Of a DNA stretch of 34,037 nt, positions 1 through 8,005 are shown in pieces. The stretch is from an uncultured Oscillospiraceae bacterium. Its GTDB lineage: Bacteria; Bacillota; Clostridia; Oscillospirales; Oscillospiraceae. The notes beneath the pieces were generated by a model that saw only the letters and a program-made list of their open reading frames with translations, was not told the origin of the DNA and ran no database searches. The stretch is taken from positions 1-34,037 of the forward strand of contig CALXFP010000008.1 in NCBI GenBank assembly GCA_944387615.1, in the 5' to 3' direction. The number at the start of each line of letters is the position of its first letter. Positions within the stretch are counted from its first letter, which is position 1. A program made the position numbers and the translations under genes.

Positions 1-570
1 CAATTCGGCCATCCCATCTACCTGATTTCCGACGAGCCTTACCGGGAACTGGTTTACGGCGGCGTGGAAGTGCCCTTTGTGCCTCAGATTTACCGGGATA
101 CGGTGATTTGCTACTCCTACTCCAAGAGTCTGTCCCTGCCCGGGGAACGGATTGGCTACGTCTATGTCAGCGCCCAGGCTGCCGACAGCAAGAAGCTCTA
201 CGCCGCCATTGCCGGAGCCGCCCGGGGATGCGGACATGTCTGCGCTCCCAGCTTGTGGCAGAAGGTCATTGCCCGGTGCACCCATCTGCGGCCGGATTTG
301 GAAAGCTACGACCGCAACCGCAAAGCCCTGTATGAAGGGCTTTCTGCTCTGGGCTACGAAATGGCCAAGCCTGACGGGGCCTTCTACCTGTTCGTCAAGG
401 CGCCCGGCGGGGATGCGGCGGCCTTCTCGGAAAAGGCCAAGCAGAAAAATCTGCTGCTGGTGCCCGGTGATGACTTTGGCTGCCCCGGCTATTTCCGGGT
501 GTGCTACTGCGTTAGTTTTGACATGATTCAGCGGAGTTTTCCTGTCTTTGCCCAGCTTTTGCAGGAATAA
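1..570 (+). CDS. Class I/II PLP-dependent aminotransferase, C-terminal part (5' end outside window)
   Basis: The reading frame is open from base 1, so the gene starts upstream of the window. About 189 residues are visible. The segment SDEPYRELVY, about 10 residues in, matches the cofactor-contacting Asp/Tyr region of fold-type I aminotransferases. SYSKSLSLPGERIGY holds the lysine (SK) expected to form the Schiff base with pyridoxal phosphate, followed by the usual G-R-G-like turn (here GERIGY). The C-terminal half has the small-domain pattern PDGAFYLFVKAP and ends FRVCYCVSFDMIQRS, where the arginine is the usual carboxylate-binding residue. The substrate cannot be told from this fragment; aspartate/aromatic-type aminotransferases are the closest in style. 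It ends 20 bases before a bidirectional terminator shared with the converging TraX-like gene. Confidence 0.9.
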   Translation, partial: QFGHPIYLISDEPYRELVYGGVEVPFVPQIYRDTVICYSYSKSLSLPGERIGYVYVSAQAADSKKLYAAIAGAARGCGHVCAPSLWQKVIARCTHLRPDLESYDRNRKALYEGLSALGYEMAKPDGAFYLFVKAPGGDAAAFSEKAKQKNLLLVPGDDFGCPGYFRVCYCVSFDMIQRSFPVFAQLLQE

Positions 571-589
571 CCCAACTTTCCCCACAAAA

Positions 590-620
590 AAATCCTCCTG
601 CGCAATGCAGGAGGATTTTA
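590..620. terminator. Bidirectional terminator between aminotransferase and TraX-like gene
   Basis: An 11-bp perfect stem AATCCTCCTGC / GCAGGAGGATT (591-601 and 607-617) closes a GCAAT loop. It is preceded by an A-run and followed by TTTTA, so it can end transcription from both converging genes. Confidence 0.8.
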
Positions 621-622
621 CG

Positions 623-1438
623 TTATACACCGGACAAAATCAGATACCGGATCAGCAGCAGCACCGCCAGGTGGGCAGGATAGAAGATGTAGAAGAACCA
701 CTTCCAGCTCTTGCCCCGCTGACCGTTGTACAGCAAAACCGGCACACAGGCGGCAGCGGCCCCCAGGACGTAGCCCATATTCCCCCATTTCCAGATAAAG
801 CTGCGACCGTTAAAAGCCGGATCCAGCAGGTACAGCCACAGTGACCAGAGCACAATCACCAGCATTTTAGCCTTCTTCGGTTTTGCCAGGTAGAGGAATA
901 CAATCAGCAGCACCCCAGCCATACCGTAATCACAATTCACAAATCCCGCCGCAATCAAAACCAGAAAAAACACCGGCAGGAAGGGAATCCATGCTCTTTG
1001 GGGGAATTGCTTTTCCAAAAGCTGATGGGCATAAATGGCCAAAGCCCCCAGAAACAAGGTAAAAAACACATTCGTAAAATTCAGGGCGCACAGGCTGTTC
1101 CAGAATCCCTGAACACTCAGCTCCTGCCTGGAAAAGGCCATATAGTACAGCGGCTCGGAAATCAGGGCAAACAGAAGAAGTCTGCCCAGATACCGGGGCA
1201 TGCTTCGGGTTTTCTCCGCTCCCACCGCAATCTGAAAGGCAAACAGCGGAAAGGCAATCCGGCCAACCACTTCCATCCAACCCAGCTTATCGAATGTAAA
1301 ATGCAGCATTTCCGCAGAAGCATCCCGAATGCTGCATCCGAAAAACAGCGGCACAAGAACATCCTGTCTGATAATTTTCGCAGTGTGATCCAGCAGCATG
1401 GCCACAATGGCAATCATTTTTACCCAAAACGCGCTCAT
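623..1438 (-). CDS. TraX-family membrane protein
   Basis: About 271 residues. The start at 1438 (MSAFWVKMIA) is chosen because AAGGAGAG lies about 7 bases upstream; the longer open frame to 1540 has no comparable site. The N-terminal motif MLLDHTAK is the hallmark of the TraX family (named for the F-pilin N-acetyltransferase), whose chromosomal members in Firmicutes are multi-pass membrane proteins of uncertain acyl-transfer role. The sequence alternates long hydrophobic segments with short polar loops, consistent with eight or more membrane spans, and ends HLAVLLLIRYLIL. No conjugation gene is nearby, so a role in pilin acetylation is not supported; acylation of an envelope molecule is only a guess. 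It converges on the aminotransferase gene. Confidence 0.85.
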   Translation of the reverse strand: MSAFWVKMIAIVAMLLDHTAKIIRQDVLVPLFFGCSIRDASAEMLHFTFDKLGWMEVVGRIAFPLFAFQIAVGAEKTRSMPRYLGRLLLFALISEPLYYMAFSRQELSVQGFWNSLCALNFTNVFFTLFLGALAIYAHQLLEKQFPQRAWIPFLPVFFLVLIAAGFVNCDYGMAGVLLIVFLYLAKPKKAKMLVIVLWSLWLYLLDPAFNGRSFIWKWGNMGYVLGAAAACVPVLLYNGQRGKSWKWFFYIFYPAHLAVLLLIRYLILSGV

Positions 1439-1540
1439 GGTATCTCTCCTTTTTTGAGGCAGGTTTGCTGCCCTTTGGGTTTTCTTTGGTGACCCTCCGA
1501 CACACAGCACCCTGGCAGGCCTTGTCCTTTGACGAACCAA

Positions 1541-1900
1541 GCCGCCCCGAAATTACAGAATCTCCCACGGCCTAAGAAACATGCCACCGGCATGTTTCTT
1601 ACCCCTGCGGGGCCGGCCTTTCGATTCCCGTACGGGTTTTGATTTGAGTCAAAACCTCCGGCTAAGCCGGAGGCTTGACTAAGCCCTAGAAGGGCTTTTT
1701 ACCGGCAGGCATCTAAAGATGCACTGAACAATCTTTCTTCTGCATCTATTGCTCCGCCGCCCGTAAACGGGCACTTACGCTTCACTTTTGAGCCTGTACG
1801 AACTTGTTGGATTGCTTGTTAGTAACTCGCTTCGCTCGATACTTGAAGCTTAAGCTTTTTTACCGGGTACCTCCACCGGCAAAGCCGGTGGTTTCCAGAA
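1541..1900. repeat. Hairpin-dense non-coding region
   Basis: No credible gene is seen here. Successive perfect inverted repeats are packed closely: 1574-1600 (12-bp stem, AAGAAACATGCC), 1602-1612, 1627-1636 (CCCGTACGGG), 1636-1655 (7 bp), 1655-1673 (CCTCCGGC/GCCGGAGG), 1681-1697 (AAGCCCT/AGGGCTT followed by T's), 1709-1722, 1759-1772, and 1873-1891 (CCACCGGC/GCCGGTGG). Several have 2-3 base loops. Such arrays occur in structured RNAs and in the ends of IS200/IS605-type or MITE elements, but no transposase remnant was recognised in either strand. The identity is open. Confidence 0.55.
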
Positions 1901-1905
1901 TCAAT

Positions 1906-1941
1906 AAAAAAATTCCGACGCTGATGCGTCGGAATTTTTTT
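1906..1941 (-). terminator. Terminator of the tRNA operon
   Basis: A 10-bp stem ATTCCGACGC / GCGTCGGAAT with a TGAT loop is flanked by A and T runs. On the minus strand it lies immediately after tRNA-Glu and ends in a run of T's. Confidence 0.85.
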
Positions 1942-2015
1942 GGTGACCCGTACGGGAATCGAACCCATGTTACCGCCGTGAAAGGGCGGTGTCTTAACCG
2001 CTTGACCAACGGGCC
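1941..2015 (-). tRNA. tRNA-Glu (anticodon UUC)
   Basis: A full cloverleaf is visible on the minus strand. The acceptor stem is GGCCCGT/ACGGGTC, the D stem GTC/GAC type, and the anticodon stem CCGCC/GGCGG holds loop CTTTCAC (anticodon TTC). The T stem is ATGGG/CCCGT with TTCGAAT loop, and the CCA end is encoded. It abuts tRNA-Met with no spacer, so both come from one transcript. Its last 18 T-arm/acceptor bases recur exactly, in inverted orientation, at 1620-1637. Confidence 0.96.
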
Positions 2016-2091
2016 TGGTAGCGGCAATCTGATTCGAACAGATGACATACCGGGTATGAACCGGCTACTCTACCAACTGAGTTATGCCGCC
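2016..2091 (-). tRNA. tRNA-Met (anticodon CAU, elongator type)
   Basis: On the minus strand: acceptor GGCGGCA/TGCCGCT, D stem ACTC/GAGT, anticodon stem GCCGG/CCGGT around loop TTCATAC (anticodon CAT), T stem ATCTG/CAGAT, and an encoded CCA end. It lacks the run of G-C pairs in the anticodon stem (GGG/CCC) and the unpaired first base typical of initiator tRNA, so elongator Met is preferred; a lysidine-modified tRNA-Ile with the same anticodon is less likely. Confidence 0.93.
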
Positions 2092-2132
2092 ATGTGGTCA
2101 ACGATTCCGGCACAGCCGAAATCAGCTTCATT

Positions 2133-2161
2133 ATTATATCCAAGGTAGGGTCATTTGTCAA
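2133..2161 (-). promoter_or_regulatory. Promoter of the tRNA-Met/tRNA-Glu operon
   Basis: On the minus strand a perfect -35 TTGACA (2156-2161) and a perfect -10 TATAAT (2133-2138) are separated by 17 bases. This is the strongest housekeeping sigma-A promoter in the window, as expected for stable RNA. Confidence 0.9.
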
Positions 2162-2220
2162 GAGAAATTTTCCGGTTTTTTCATGAAAAATTGGGAATCC
2201 TTTCCTTGAGGTGAAACTGC

Positions 2221-2649
2221 ATGGATTTGACGAAAAAATTGACCCAGTTCTGCATCGGCGGCAGCGCTTATGTGGGGCTGGAACTGCTCTACCGCCGCCG
2301 CAGCCACATCAGTATGTTCGGCGCCGGGGGGCTGTGCTACCTGCTGCTGGGACAGATGGACCGGCTCTCCCTGCCCCAGGGCGTCCGGGCCGGATGCAGC
2401 GCCGGAGTGATTACCGCGGTGGAGCTGCTCACCGGACTTGTGGTGAACCGGGACTACCAGGTTTGGGACTACCGGGACCAGCCGGGGAACCTGATGGGCC
2501 AGATCTGTCCCCGGTTTACTGCCCTGTGGATACCGGTGGGAATGGCCGCCATGGGCATGTACCGGCTGGTAGACGGCGGTCTGGACAAGCTGATGCCTTC
2601 TCCCATCCCCACATTCGGACAAAAAAGAGAAATACCCCGTCGAATTTAG
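2221..2649 (+). CDS. CmpB-like putative ABC-transporter type IV membrane protein
   Basis: 142 residues. The segment VWDYRDQPGNLMGQICP followed by a hydrophobic LWIPVG stretch is the signature of PF06541 (ABC_trans_CmpB, putative ABC-transporter type IV). Three or four hydrophobic stretches are seen (about residues 9-20, 32-45, 58-75 and 100-122), so it is a small integral membrane protein. The family's transport role is predicted and not proven. A weak site (AGGTGA) precedes the ATG. It stands alone between the tRNA promoter and the rnf promoter, and a strong hairpin at 2718-2752 follows. Confidence 0.75.
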   Translation: MDLTKKLTQFCIGGSAYVGLELLYRRRSHISMFGAGGLCYLLLGQMDRLSLPQGVRAGCSAGVITAVELLTGLVVNRDYQVWDYRDQPGNLMGQICPRFTALWIPVGMAAMGMYRLVDGGLDKLMPSPIPTFGQKREIPRRI

Positions 2650-2717
2650 TTCTTTGTGTCTGTGGAAAGTCCCCTATAGGCTTTTCAGCGCCCAATGTAT
2701 TCGCTTTCTGCTCCCGT

Positions 2718-2752
2718 GCCGGAAAGGTCCTAACCTTATGGACCTTTCCGGC
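2718..2752. terminator. Intergenic hairpin, probable terminator after the CmpB-like gene
   Basis: A perfect 13-bp stem GCCGGAAAGGTCC / GGACCTTTCCGGC encloses a 9-base loop. The downstream T-run is poor (GATTTATGTTC), so it may be a terminator or an RNA structure ahead of the rnf promoter. Confidence 0.5.
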
Positions 2753-2837
2753 GATTTATGTTCTGTTTATTCCGTCTTATTGTATCGATATGAATAGTTT
2801 TATACCACACTTTTTGTCAATCTTATCTAAAAACTGG

Positions 2838-2866
2838 TGGACAAATTCCGATTCCTGGGTTATGAT
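2838..2866 (+). promoter_or_regulatory. Promoter of the rnf operon
   Basis: TGGACA (2838-2843), a 17-base spacer and TATGAT (2861-2866) match the sigma-A consensus at five of six bases each. This lies about 56 bases before the rnfC start, which has AGAGGTGA upstream. Confidence 0.75.
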
Positions 2867-2922
2867 AGGATACGTAATACAAGCGGCTTGGTTCCGCGAA
2901 TTTTGAAAGAGGTGAAGTAACT

Positions 2923-4245
2923 ATGGCGTTTTCTTTTTTCGGAGGGGTCCATCCCAAAGAAAATAAGTGGTATGCCTGCGACAAGGAAACCCAGGTATTC
3001 CCTGCCCCGGATATCGTGGTTATCCCCATGTCCCAGCATATCGGCGCCCCCTGCAAGCCCCTGGTGAAAAAAGGGGATCTGGTTACCGTAGGTCAGAAAA
3101 TCGGTGACAACCAGGGCTTGTGTGTTCCTGTTCATGCTTCCGTTTCCGGTAAGGTCAAGGCTGTCGAGGCCAGAGCCCATACCAGCGGCACCACCGTGAT
3201 GAGTGTGGTCATCGAAAACGATCACTTGGACACCCTGTGCCCTGACATCCACAAGCGCACCCAGGAACAGGTGGATGCCCTGAGTGTGGAAGAGCTGATC
3301 GATATCATTCACGAAGGCGGCATCGTCGGTATGGGCGGCGCTACCTTCCCCACCCATGTCAAGCTCTCCGGCGGTATCGGCAAAGTGGATACCGTCATTA
3401 TCAATGCCGGCGAGTGTGAGCCCTACATAACCGCCGACGACCGGCTGTGCCGGGAGCATCCGGCGGAGCTGATCTCCGGTCTGAAGATCATTATGAAAAT
3501 CTTCGGTCTGAAGGAAGGCCACATCGGCATTGAGGACAACAAGCCCGAGGCCATCAAGTCCCTGATTGTCAACCTGGACGCTTCCGACGGCATCAGCGTG
3601 GACATTCTGCCTGCCAAGTACCCCCAGGGCGCTGAAAAGCAGCTGATCTACGCCATCACCGGACGGGAAGTTCCCTCCGGCGGTCTGCCTGCCGCAGTAG
3701 GCTGCGCCGTGTTCAACGCCGCTACCTGCAAGGCCATCCATGACGTAGTGTATGACGGCATGCCCCTGATTTCCCGGATCGTCACCGTTTCCGGCGATAT
3801 CATCATGGAGCCGAAGAACCTGCTGGTTCCCATCGGCACCGCCTTCAACGATCTGCTGGAAGCCTGCGGTCACAGCGAGAATCCTTACAAGGTCCTCTCC
3901 GGCGGCCCCATGATGGGTATGGCCCAGTATGACCTGAACGTTCCCACCATCAAGGGCGTCAACGCCGTGACGGTGCTGGGCAAGCGCAATGAATTTGCGG
4001 TGGAAGAGCCCCACTGCCTGCGCTGCGGCAAGTGCATCGACGCCTGCCCCATGAAGCTGATGCCGGTACTGATGTACAAGGCAATACAGTCCGGCGACGT
4101 GGAGGACATGAAGGCCAACAACATCATGGACTGCATCGAGTGCGGCTGCTGCGCCTACACCTGCCCCGCCAGCGTTCCTCTGGTTCTGGGCTTCCGGGTG
4201 GGCAAACAGCACATCCGCAACGCCGCCGCTGCGGCGAAGAAGTAA
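2923..4245 (+). CDS. rnfC: Rnf complex subunit RnfC (electron-input, NADH/ferredoxin-linked)
   Basis: 440 residues, the usual length in Clostridia. RnfC is the peripheral subunit that exchanges electrons with NAD(H) in the membrane-bound ferredoxin:NAD+ oxidoreductase. The N-terminal region has the family's barrel-sandwich segment (PCKPLVKKGDLVTVGQKIG). The middle carries the glycine-rich nucleotide region GGIVGMGGATFPTHVKL, related to the NuoF/complex I 51-kDa subunit fold, and INAGECEPYITAD. Two [4Fe-4S] motifs follow: CLRCGKCIDACP (about 365-376) and CIECGCCAYTCP (about 404-415). It is first in the six-gene operon, with rnfD 15 bases downstream behind a strong AGGAGG site. Confidence 0.97.
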   Translation: MAFSFFGGVHPKENKWYACDKETQVFPAPDIVVIPMSQHIGAPCKPLVKKGDLVTVGQKIGDNQGLCVPVHASVSGKVKAVEARAHTSGTTVMSVVIENDHLDTLCPDIHKRTQEQVDALSVEELIDIIHEGGIVGMGGATFPTHVKLSGGIGKVDTVIINAGECEPYITADDRLCREHPAELISGLKIIMKIFGLKEGHIGIEDNKPEAIKSLIVNLDASDGISVDILPAKYPQGAEKQLIYAITGREVPSGGLPAAVGCAVFNAATCKAIHDVVYDGMPLISRIVTVSGDIIMEPKNLLVPIGTAFNDLLEACGHSENPYKVLSGGPMMGMAQYDLNVPTIKGVNAVTVLGKRNEFAVEEPHCLRCGKCIDACPMKLMPVLMYKAIQSGDVEDMKANNIMDCIECGCCAYTCPASVPLVLGFRVGKQHIRNAAAAAKK

Positions 4246-4260
4246 GGAGGGGGAGAACCT

Positions 4261-5256
4261 ATGGCACAGATGAAATATTTTTATGAGCTGACCATTTCCA
4301 GCTCCCCCCACGCCCACACCCCCATCACCACCCAGACCATTATGCGCGACGTCCTCATCGCCCTGGCCCCTGCCCTGCTGGGAGGCATTTATTTCTTCGG
4401 CTTCCGGGCACTGGCTGTGACCCTGGTGAGTGTGGCTGCCTGCGTGTTTTTTGAGTGGGCTTACTGCAAGATCACCAAAGCCCATTGCAAAATCTACGAC
4501 CTGTCCGCCTGTGTTACCGGTGCGCTGCTGGCCTTTGTCTGCCCGGTGACCATCCCCTACTGGACCATCATTCTGGGCGCCCTGTTCGCCATTGTCATCG
4601 TCAAGATGCTCTTCGGCGGTCTGGGCAAGAACATTGTCAACCCCGCTCTGGCCGGACGTGCTTTCCTGTTCAGCTGGCCGGTGATTATGAGCACCTGGGT
4701 GAGTGTAGGCTACGAAAATGCACCGGGTCTGCTGTCCACTGCCGACATCGTCACCTCCGCTACCCCCCTGGCCAACATGCACCAGGGTATGATGCCCACC
4801 GATTCCATTATGGACATGTTCCTGGGCAATGTGGGCGGCTGTCTTGGCGAAACCTCCGCTCTTCTGCTGCTCATTGGCTTTGGTTATCTGCTGGTCCGCA
4901 AGGTCATCACCCCCCGGATTCCTGTGGCCTACATCGGCACCGTGGCTGTGCTGACCTTCCTGTTCCCCCTGGGCAATGACCGCATCGCCTGGATGTGCGC
5001 CCAGGTATGCGGCGGCGGCCTGATGCTGGGCGCCATCTTCATGGCTACCGACTACGTCACCTCTCCGGTGACCAAGCTGGGTCAGATCGTCTACGGCGTA
5101 GGCTGCGGCGTGCTGACCGTGATGATCCGCTACTTCGGCGGCTACAATGAAGGCGTTTCCTACGCCATTCTGGTTATGAACTGCTGCGTGGTGCTGCTGG
5201 ACAGAATCGGCCGTCCCGTGAAGTTCGGCGCTCCCAGGAAGGAGGCGGCCAAATAA
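4261..5256 (+). CDS. rnfD: Rnf complex membrane subunit RnfD (FMN-carrying)
   Basis: 331 residues with roughly nine or ten hydrophobic segments, matching the RnfD/NqrB family of integral membrane subunits that take part in ion translocation. The motif TSATPLA (about 165-171) is the place where the family attaches FMN covalently through a phosphoester to threonine, here predicted to be T168. A second family signature, FGGLGKNIVNPALAGRAF, is near residue 120. It follows rnfC after an AAGGAGGGGG ribosome site. Its stop shares an A with the start of rnfG (TAATG), so translation is probably coupled. Confidence 0.97.
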   Translation: MAQMKYFYELTISSSPHAHTPITTQTIMRDVLIALAPALLGGIYFFGFRALAVTLVSVAACVFFEWAYCKITKAHCKIYDLSACVTGALLAFVCPVTIPYWTIILGALFAIVIVKMLFGGLGKNIVNPALAGRAFLFSWPVIMSTWVSVGYENAPGLLSTADIVTSATPLANMHQGMMPTDSIMDMFLGNVGGCLGETSALLLLIGFGYLLVRKVITPRIPVAYIGTVAVLTFLFPLGNDRIAWMCAQVCGGGLMLGAIFMATDYVTSPVTKLGQIVYGVGCGVLTVMIRYFGGYNEGVSYAILVMNCCVVLLDRIGRPVKFGAPRKEAAK

Positions 5257-5810
5257 TGAAAACCGAAACAACTGCAAAATACGTGCTTCGGCTGGCCCTG
5301 ACGCTGCTGATTATCACCTCGGTGGTTGCCGTGGCTCTGGCCGGAGTCAACGCCATCACTGCTCCGAAAATCGCCCAGCTCAACGCGGAAAAGACCCAGC
5401 AGGCCATTGAAGCGGTGCTGCCCGGCGGCTTTGACCAGGAAATCACCGACTTTACCGATGATACCGGCCTGGTAAGCAAGGTCTACGCCGGTGCAAACGG
5501 CTATGCCTTTGAAGTTACCCCCAGCGGCTTTGACAACACCATCACCATGATGGTGGGCGTGGATCTGGAAGGCAAGGTTCTGGGCATCTCCATTGTGTCC
5601 CACACCGAAACCTCCGGTCTGGGCGCTGTGGCTGCCGCTTCCACCGCTGCCGGTGAAGCCTTCCGGGGTCAGTTTGTTGGAAAATCCGGCTCGGTGTCCG
5701 TGACCAAGGACGGCGGCGAAGTGGATGCCCTCACCGGCGCCACCATCACCTCCCGGGCTGTCTGCTCCGGCGTCAACGCCGCCCTGGCCTGCGCCGGGAA
5801 TCTGGGCTAA
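5256..5810 (+). CDS. rnfG: Rnf complex subunit RnfG (FMN-binding)
   Basis: 184 residues. One N-terminal membrane anchor (about 10-32) is followed by an extracytoplasmic FMN-binding domain. The motif DALTGATITSRAV places the covalent FMN on threonine, predicted T163, as in NqrC/RnfG proteins. A conserved glycine-rich block GISIVSHTETSGLGA lies near residue 110. It overlaps rnfD by one base (TAATG) and precedes rnfE with an AAGGAGGTAG site. Confidence 0.97.
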   Translation: MKTETTAKYVLRLALTLLIITSVVAVALAGVNAITAPKIAQLNAEKTQQAIEAVLPGGFDQEITDFTDDTGLVSKVYAGANGYAFEVTPSGFDNTITMMVGVDLEGKVLGISIVSHTETSGLGAVAAASTAAGEAFRGQFVGKSGSVSVTKDGGEVDALTGATITSRAVCSGVNAALACAGNLG

Positions 5811-5821
5811 GGAGGTAGCGT

Positions 5822-6466
5822 ATGAATTTCAAAAGACAATTCCGGGAAGGTCTGCTGACCAAGAACCCGGTTACCGTGCAGCTGCTGGGCATGTGCTCCA
5901 CCCTGGCCATCACCACCAGCCTGTTTAACGGCATCGGCATGGGTCTGGCGGTTACCGCCATTCTGACCTGCTCCAATATTCTCATTGCCGCACTGCGGAA
6001 CTTCATCCCCTCGCAGATCCGTATTGCTGCCTACATCACCATCATCGCCGGCTTCGTCACCGTGGTTGACCTGCTGCTGAAGGCCTTCATCCCCGCTCTG
6101 AGCCAGAGCCTGGGCGTGTTCATCCCCTTGATCGTGGTTAACTGCATCATTCTGGGCCGGGCAGAGGGCTTCGCCTCCAAGAATACCGTGCTGGCTTCCG
6201 CCGTGGACGGCATCTGCCAGGGCATCGGCTACACCTTGGCTCTGGTGATTATGTGCGTCATCCGGGAACTGCTGGGCAACGGCACCTTCGGCGGCGGTCT
6301 GCTCAATGGCGGCGAAGGCATCCGGCTGATTCCTTCCCAGTTCCCTGCCATGCAGATGGTCATGCCTGTGGGCGGCTTCCTGACCCTGGGCTTTGTCATC
6401 GCCGGTTCTCAGTGGCTGATGAAGCACCTGGACATCAAGAATAAGAAGAAGGAGGCTGCCAAATAA
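5822..6466 (+). CDS. rnfE: Rnf complex membrane subunit RnfE
   Basis: 214 residues with six predicted membrane segments. RnfE pairs with RnfA (as NqrD pairs with NqrE) in inverted topologies, forming the core that binds an iron-sulfur centre within the membrane. The N-terminus [19 protein letters not shown] is family-typical and so is [15 protein letters not shown] (about residue 100), which contains the conserved membrane cysteine. Its TAA overlaps the rnfA ATG by one base (TAATG), with GAAGGAGG just inside its own 3' end serving as the rnfA ribosome site. Confidence 0.97.
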   Translation: MNFKRQFREGLLTKNPVTVQLLGMCSTLAITTSLFNGIGMGLAVTAILTCSNILIAALRNFIPSQIRIAAYITIIAGFVTVVDLLLKAFIPALSQSLGVFIPLIVVNCIILGRAEGFASKNTVLASAVDGICQGIGYTLALVIMCVIRELLGNGTFGGGLLNGGEGIRLIPSQFPAMQMVMPVGGFLTLGFVIAGSQWLMKHLDIKNKKKEAAK

Positions 6467-7044
6467 TGGAAGCGATTTTGGGTATTCTCATCAGCGCTTT
6501 GCTGACCCAGAACTTCATTCTGGTGAAGTTCTACGGCATCTGCCCCTTCATGGGCGTGTCCAAGAAAATCGACACCGCTCTGGGCATGGGTCTGGCGGTT
6601 ACCTTCGTCATGGCCCTGGCCTCTGCCGCTTGCTACGCCATTAACCTGATCCTCATCGCCCTGAATCTGGAGTACATGCAGACGGTGGTGTTCATTCTGG
6701 CCATTGCCTCCATCGTGCAGGTGGTGGAAATGTTCCTGAAAAAGAGTGTTCCCGCCCTGTACAAAGCTCTGGGCGTGTTCCTGCCTCTGATTACCACCAA
6801 CTGCGCCGTGCTGGGCGTGGTGCTGGTAAACGTGCAGCAGGGCTACAACTTCCTGCTGAGCACCATCAACGGCGCTGCCGGTGGTCTGGGCTTTACCCTG
6901 GCCATTGTGCTGTTCGCTTCCATCCGGGAACGGGTGAACCGGAGCGAGTGCCCCGAGTGCTTCAAGGGCTTCCCCATTGCACTGATTGCCGCCGGTTTGC
7001 TGGCTCTTTCCTTCATGGGCTTCTCCGGTCTGAGCATTTTCTAA
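6466..7044 (+). CDS. rnfA: Rnf complex membrane subunit RnfA
   Basis: 192 residues, six hydrophobic segments. [22 protein letters not shown] at the N-terminus and [14 protein letters not shown] (about 105-118) are characteristic of RnfA/NqrE, including the two membrane cysteines thought to ligate the intramembrane cluster. One difference from the commonest length is the short cytoplasmic stretch [14 protein letters not shown] before the last helix, which adds a CPEC pair. RnfB follows after 13 bases with AAGGAGGGCG. Confidence 0.97.
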   Translation: MEAILGILISALLTQNFILVKFYGICPFMGVSKKIDTALGMGLAVTFVMALASAACYAINLILIALNLEYMQTVVFILAIASIVQVVEMFLKKSVPALYKALGVFLPLITTNCAVLGVVLVNVQQGYNFLLSTINGAAGGLGFTLAIVLFASIRERVNRSECPECFKGFPIALIAAGLLALSFMGFSGLSIF

Positions 7045-7057
7045 GGAGGGCGAAAGA

Positions 7058-7933
7058 ATGGAAATTTTGATTGCGGTTGCAATTCTGGGCGGCCTGGGCC
7101 TGATTTTCGGTCTGGTTCTGGCTGCCGCTTCCAAAGTATTCTACGTAGAGAGCGACCCCCGGCTGGATCAGCTGAACGAGTGTCTGCCCGGCGCCAACTG
7201 CGGCGGCTGCGGCTATGCCGGCTGCGGTGCTTACGCAGAAGCCGTGTTTAACGGCGAGGCGGAAATCGGCAAGTGCGCCTCCGGCGGCAACGACTGTGCC
7301 CAGGCCATGGCTGCCATTATGGGCGTAAAGGCCCAGACCGTCACCCGGAAAGTTGCCCTGGTGCGCTGCTCCGGTGAAAAGATTTACGACGCCGACGGCA
7401 ACCTGACCAAGGGTGCCAAGGTCAAGGCCAATTACGAAGGCTTCAAGAACTGTCTGGCAGCTTCCAAGGTCGGCGGCAGCGGCCCCCTGTCCTGTAAGTA
7501 CGGCTGTCTGGGCTACGGCAGCTGCGTGAAGGCCTGCAAGTACGGCGCCATGAAGATCGTCAACGGCGTTGCCCATGTGGACGAAGACCTGTGCGTAGGC
7601 TGTATGGCCTGTGCCACGGTATGTCCCCGGCATCTGATTGTGCCGGTGGAGCCGGACCGGAATGTGGTCATCGCCTGCGCATCTCTTGCCAAGGGTGCCG
7701 TCACCACCCGCAGCTGCACCGTCGGCTGCATCGGCTGCGGCCTGTGTAAGAAGATCTGCCCCAAAGAGGCCATCACCGTGGAAAACAACCTGGCCACCAT
7801 CGACTACAGCAAGTGCGATAACTGCGGTCTGTGCGCCACGGTCTGTCCCAAGCATCTGATTAAGGACTCCAAGGTAGAAGACCTGGGCGACCCGGTGGTT
7901 CAGTCCCGGAACGGCCCGGTGATTCAGGCGTAA
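7058..7933 (+). CDS. rnfB: Rnf complex ferredoxin-like subunit RnfB
   Basis: 291 residues. A single N-terminal membrane helix (about 2-24) is followed by the PF04060 Fe-S domain NCGGCGYAGCGAYAEAV. Four further cysteine groups follow: CKYGCLGYGSCVKAC, CVGCMACATVCP, CTVGCIGCGLCKKICP and CDNCGLCATVCP. RnfB takes electrons from reduced ferredoxin on the cytoplasmic face, and the several clusters fit that relay role. Clostridial RnfB proteins are longer and richer in clusters than proteobacterial ones, so this fits the lineage. It is the last gene of the operon and is followed by a strong terminator. Confidence 0.97.
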   Translation: MEILIAVAILGGLGLIFGLVLAAASKVFYVESDPRLDQLNECLPGANCGGCGYAGCGAYAEAVFNGEAEIGKCASGGNDCAQAMAAIMGVKAQTVTRKVALVRCSGEKIYDADGNLTKGAKVKANYEGFKNCLAASKVGGSGPLSCKYGCLGYGSCVKACKYGAMKIVNGVAHVDEDLCVGCMACATVCPRHLIVPVEPDRNVVIACASLAKGAVTTRSCTVGCIGCGLCKKICPKEAITVENNLATIDYSKCDNCGLCATVCPKHLIKDSKVEDLGDPVVQSRNGPVIQA

Positions 7934-7944
7934 CATGTAAAAAG

Positions 7945-7984
7945 AAAACGTGGAACAAGTGCGATTCTTGTTCCACGTTTTTTT
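7945..7984. terminator. Terminator after the rnf operon (bidirectional)
   Basis: The stem AACGTGGAACAAG / CTTGTTCCACGTT with a 7-base loop is followed by TTTTTTT. A-rich sequence before it lets it also serve the converging acetyltransferase gene. Confidence 0.88.
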
Positions 7985-8005
7985 GCTTTCTATAATGGCT
8001 TCTCC

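Noticed and set aside
1804..2148. 114-residue frame over the tRNA genes
   Set aside because: It is translation through the tRNA genes and their terminator; the tRNA cloverleafs explain the sequence.
2860..5277. 805-residue open frame on the minus strand across rnfC-rnfD
   Set aside because: It is antisense to two clearly conserved genes, is full of His/Gly/Gln low-complexity sequence and matches no family. It is a by-product of high GC codon use.
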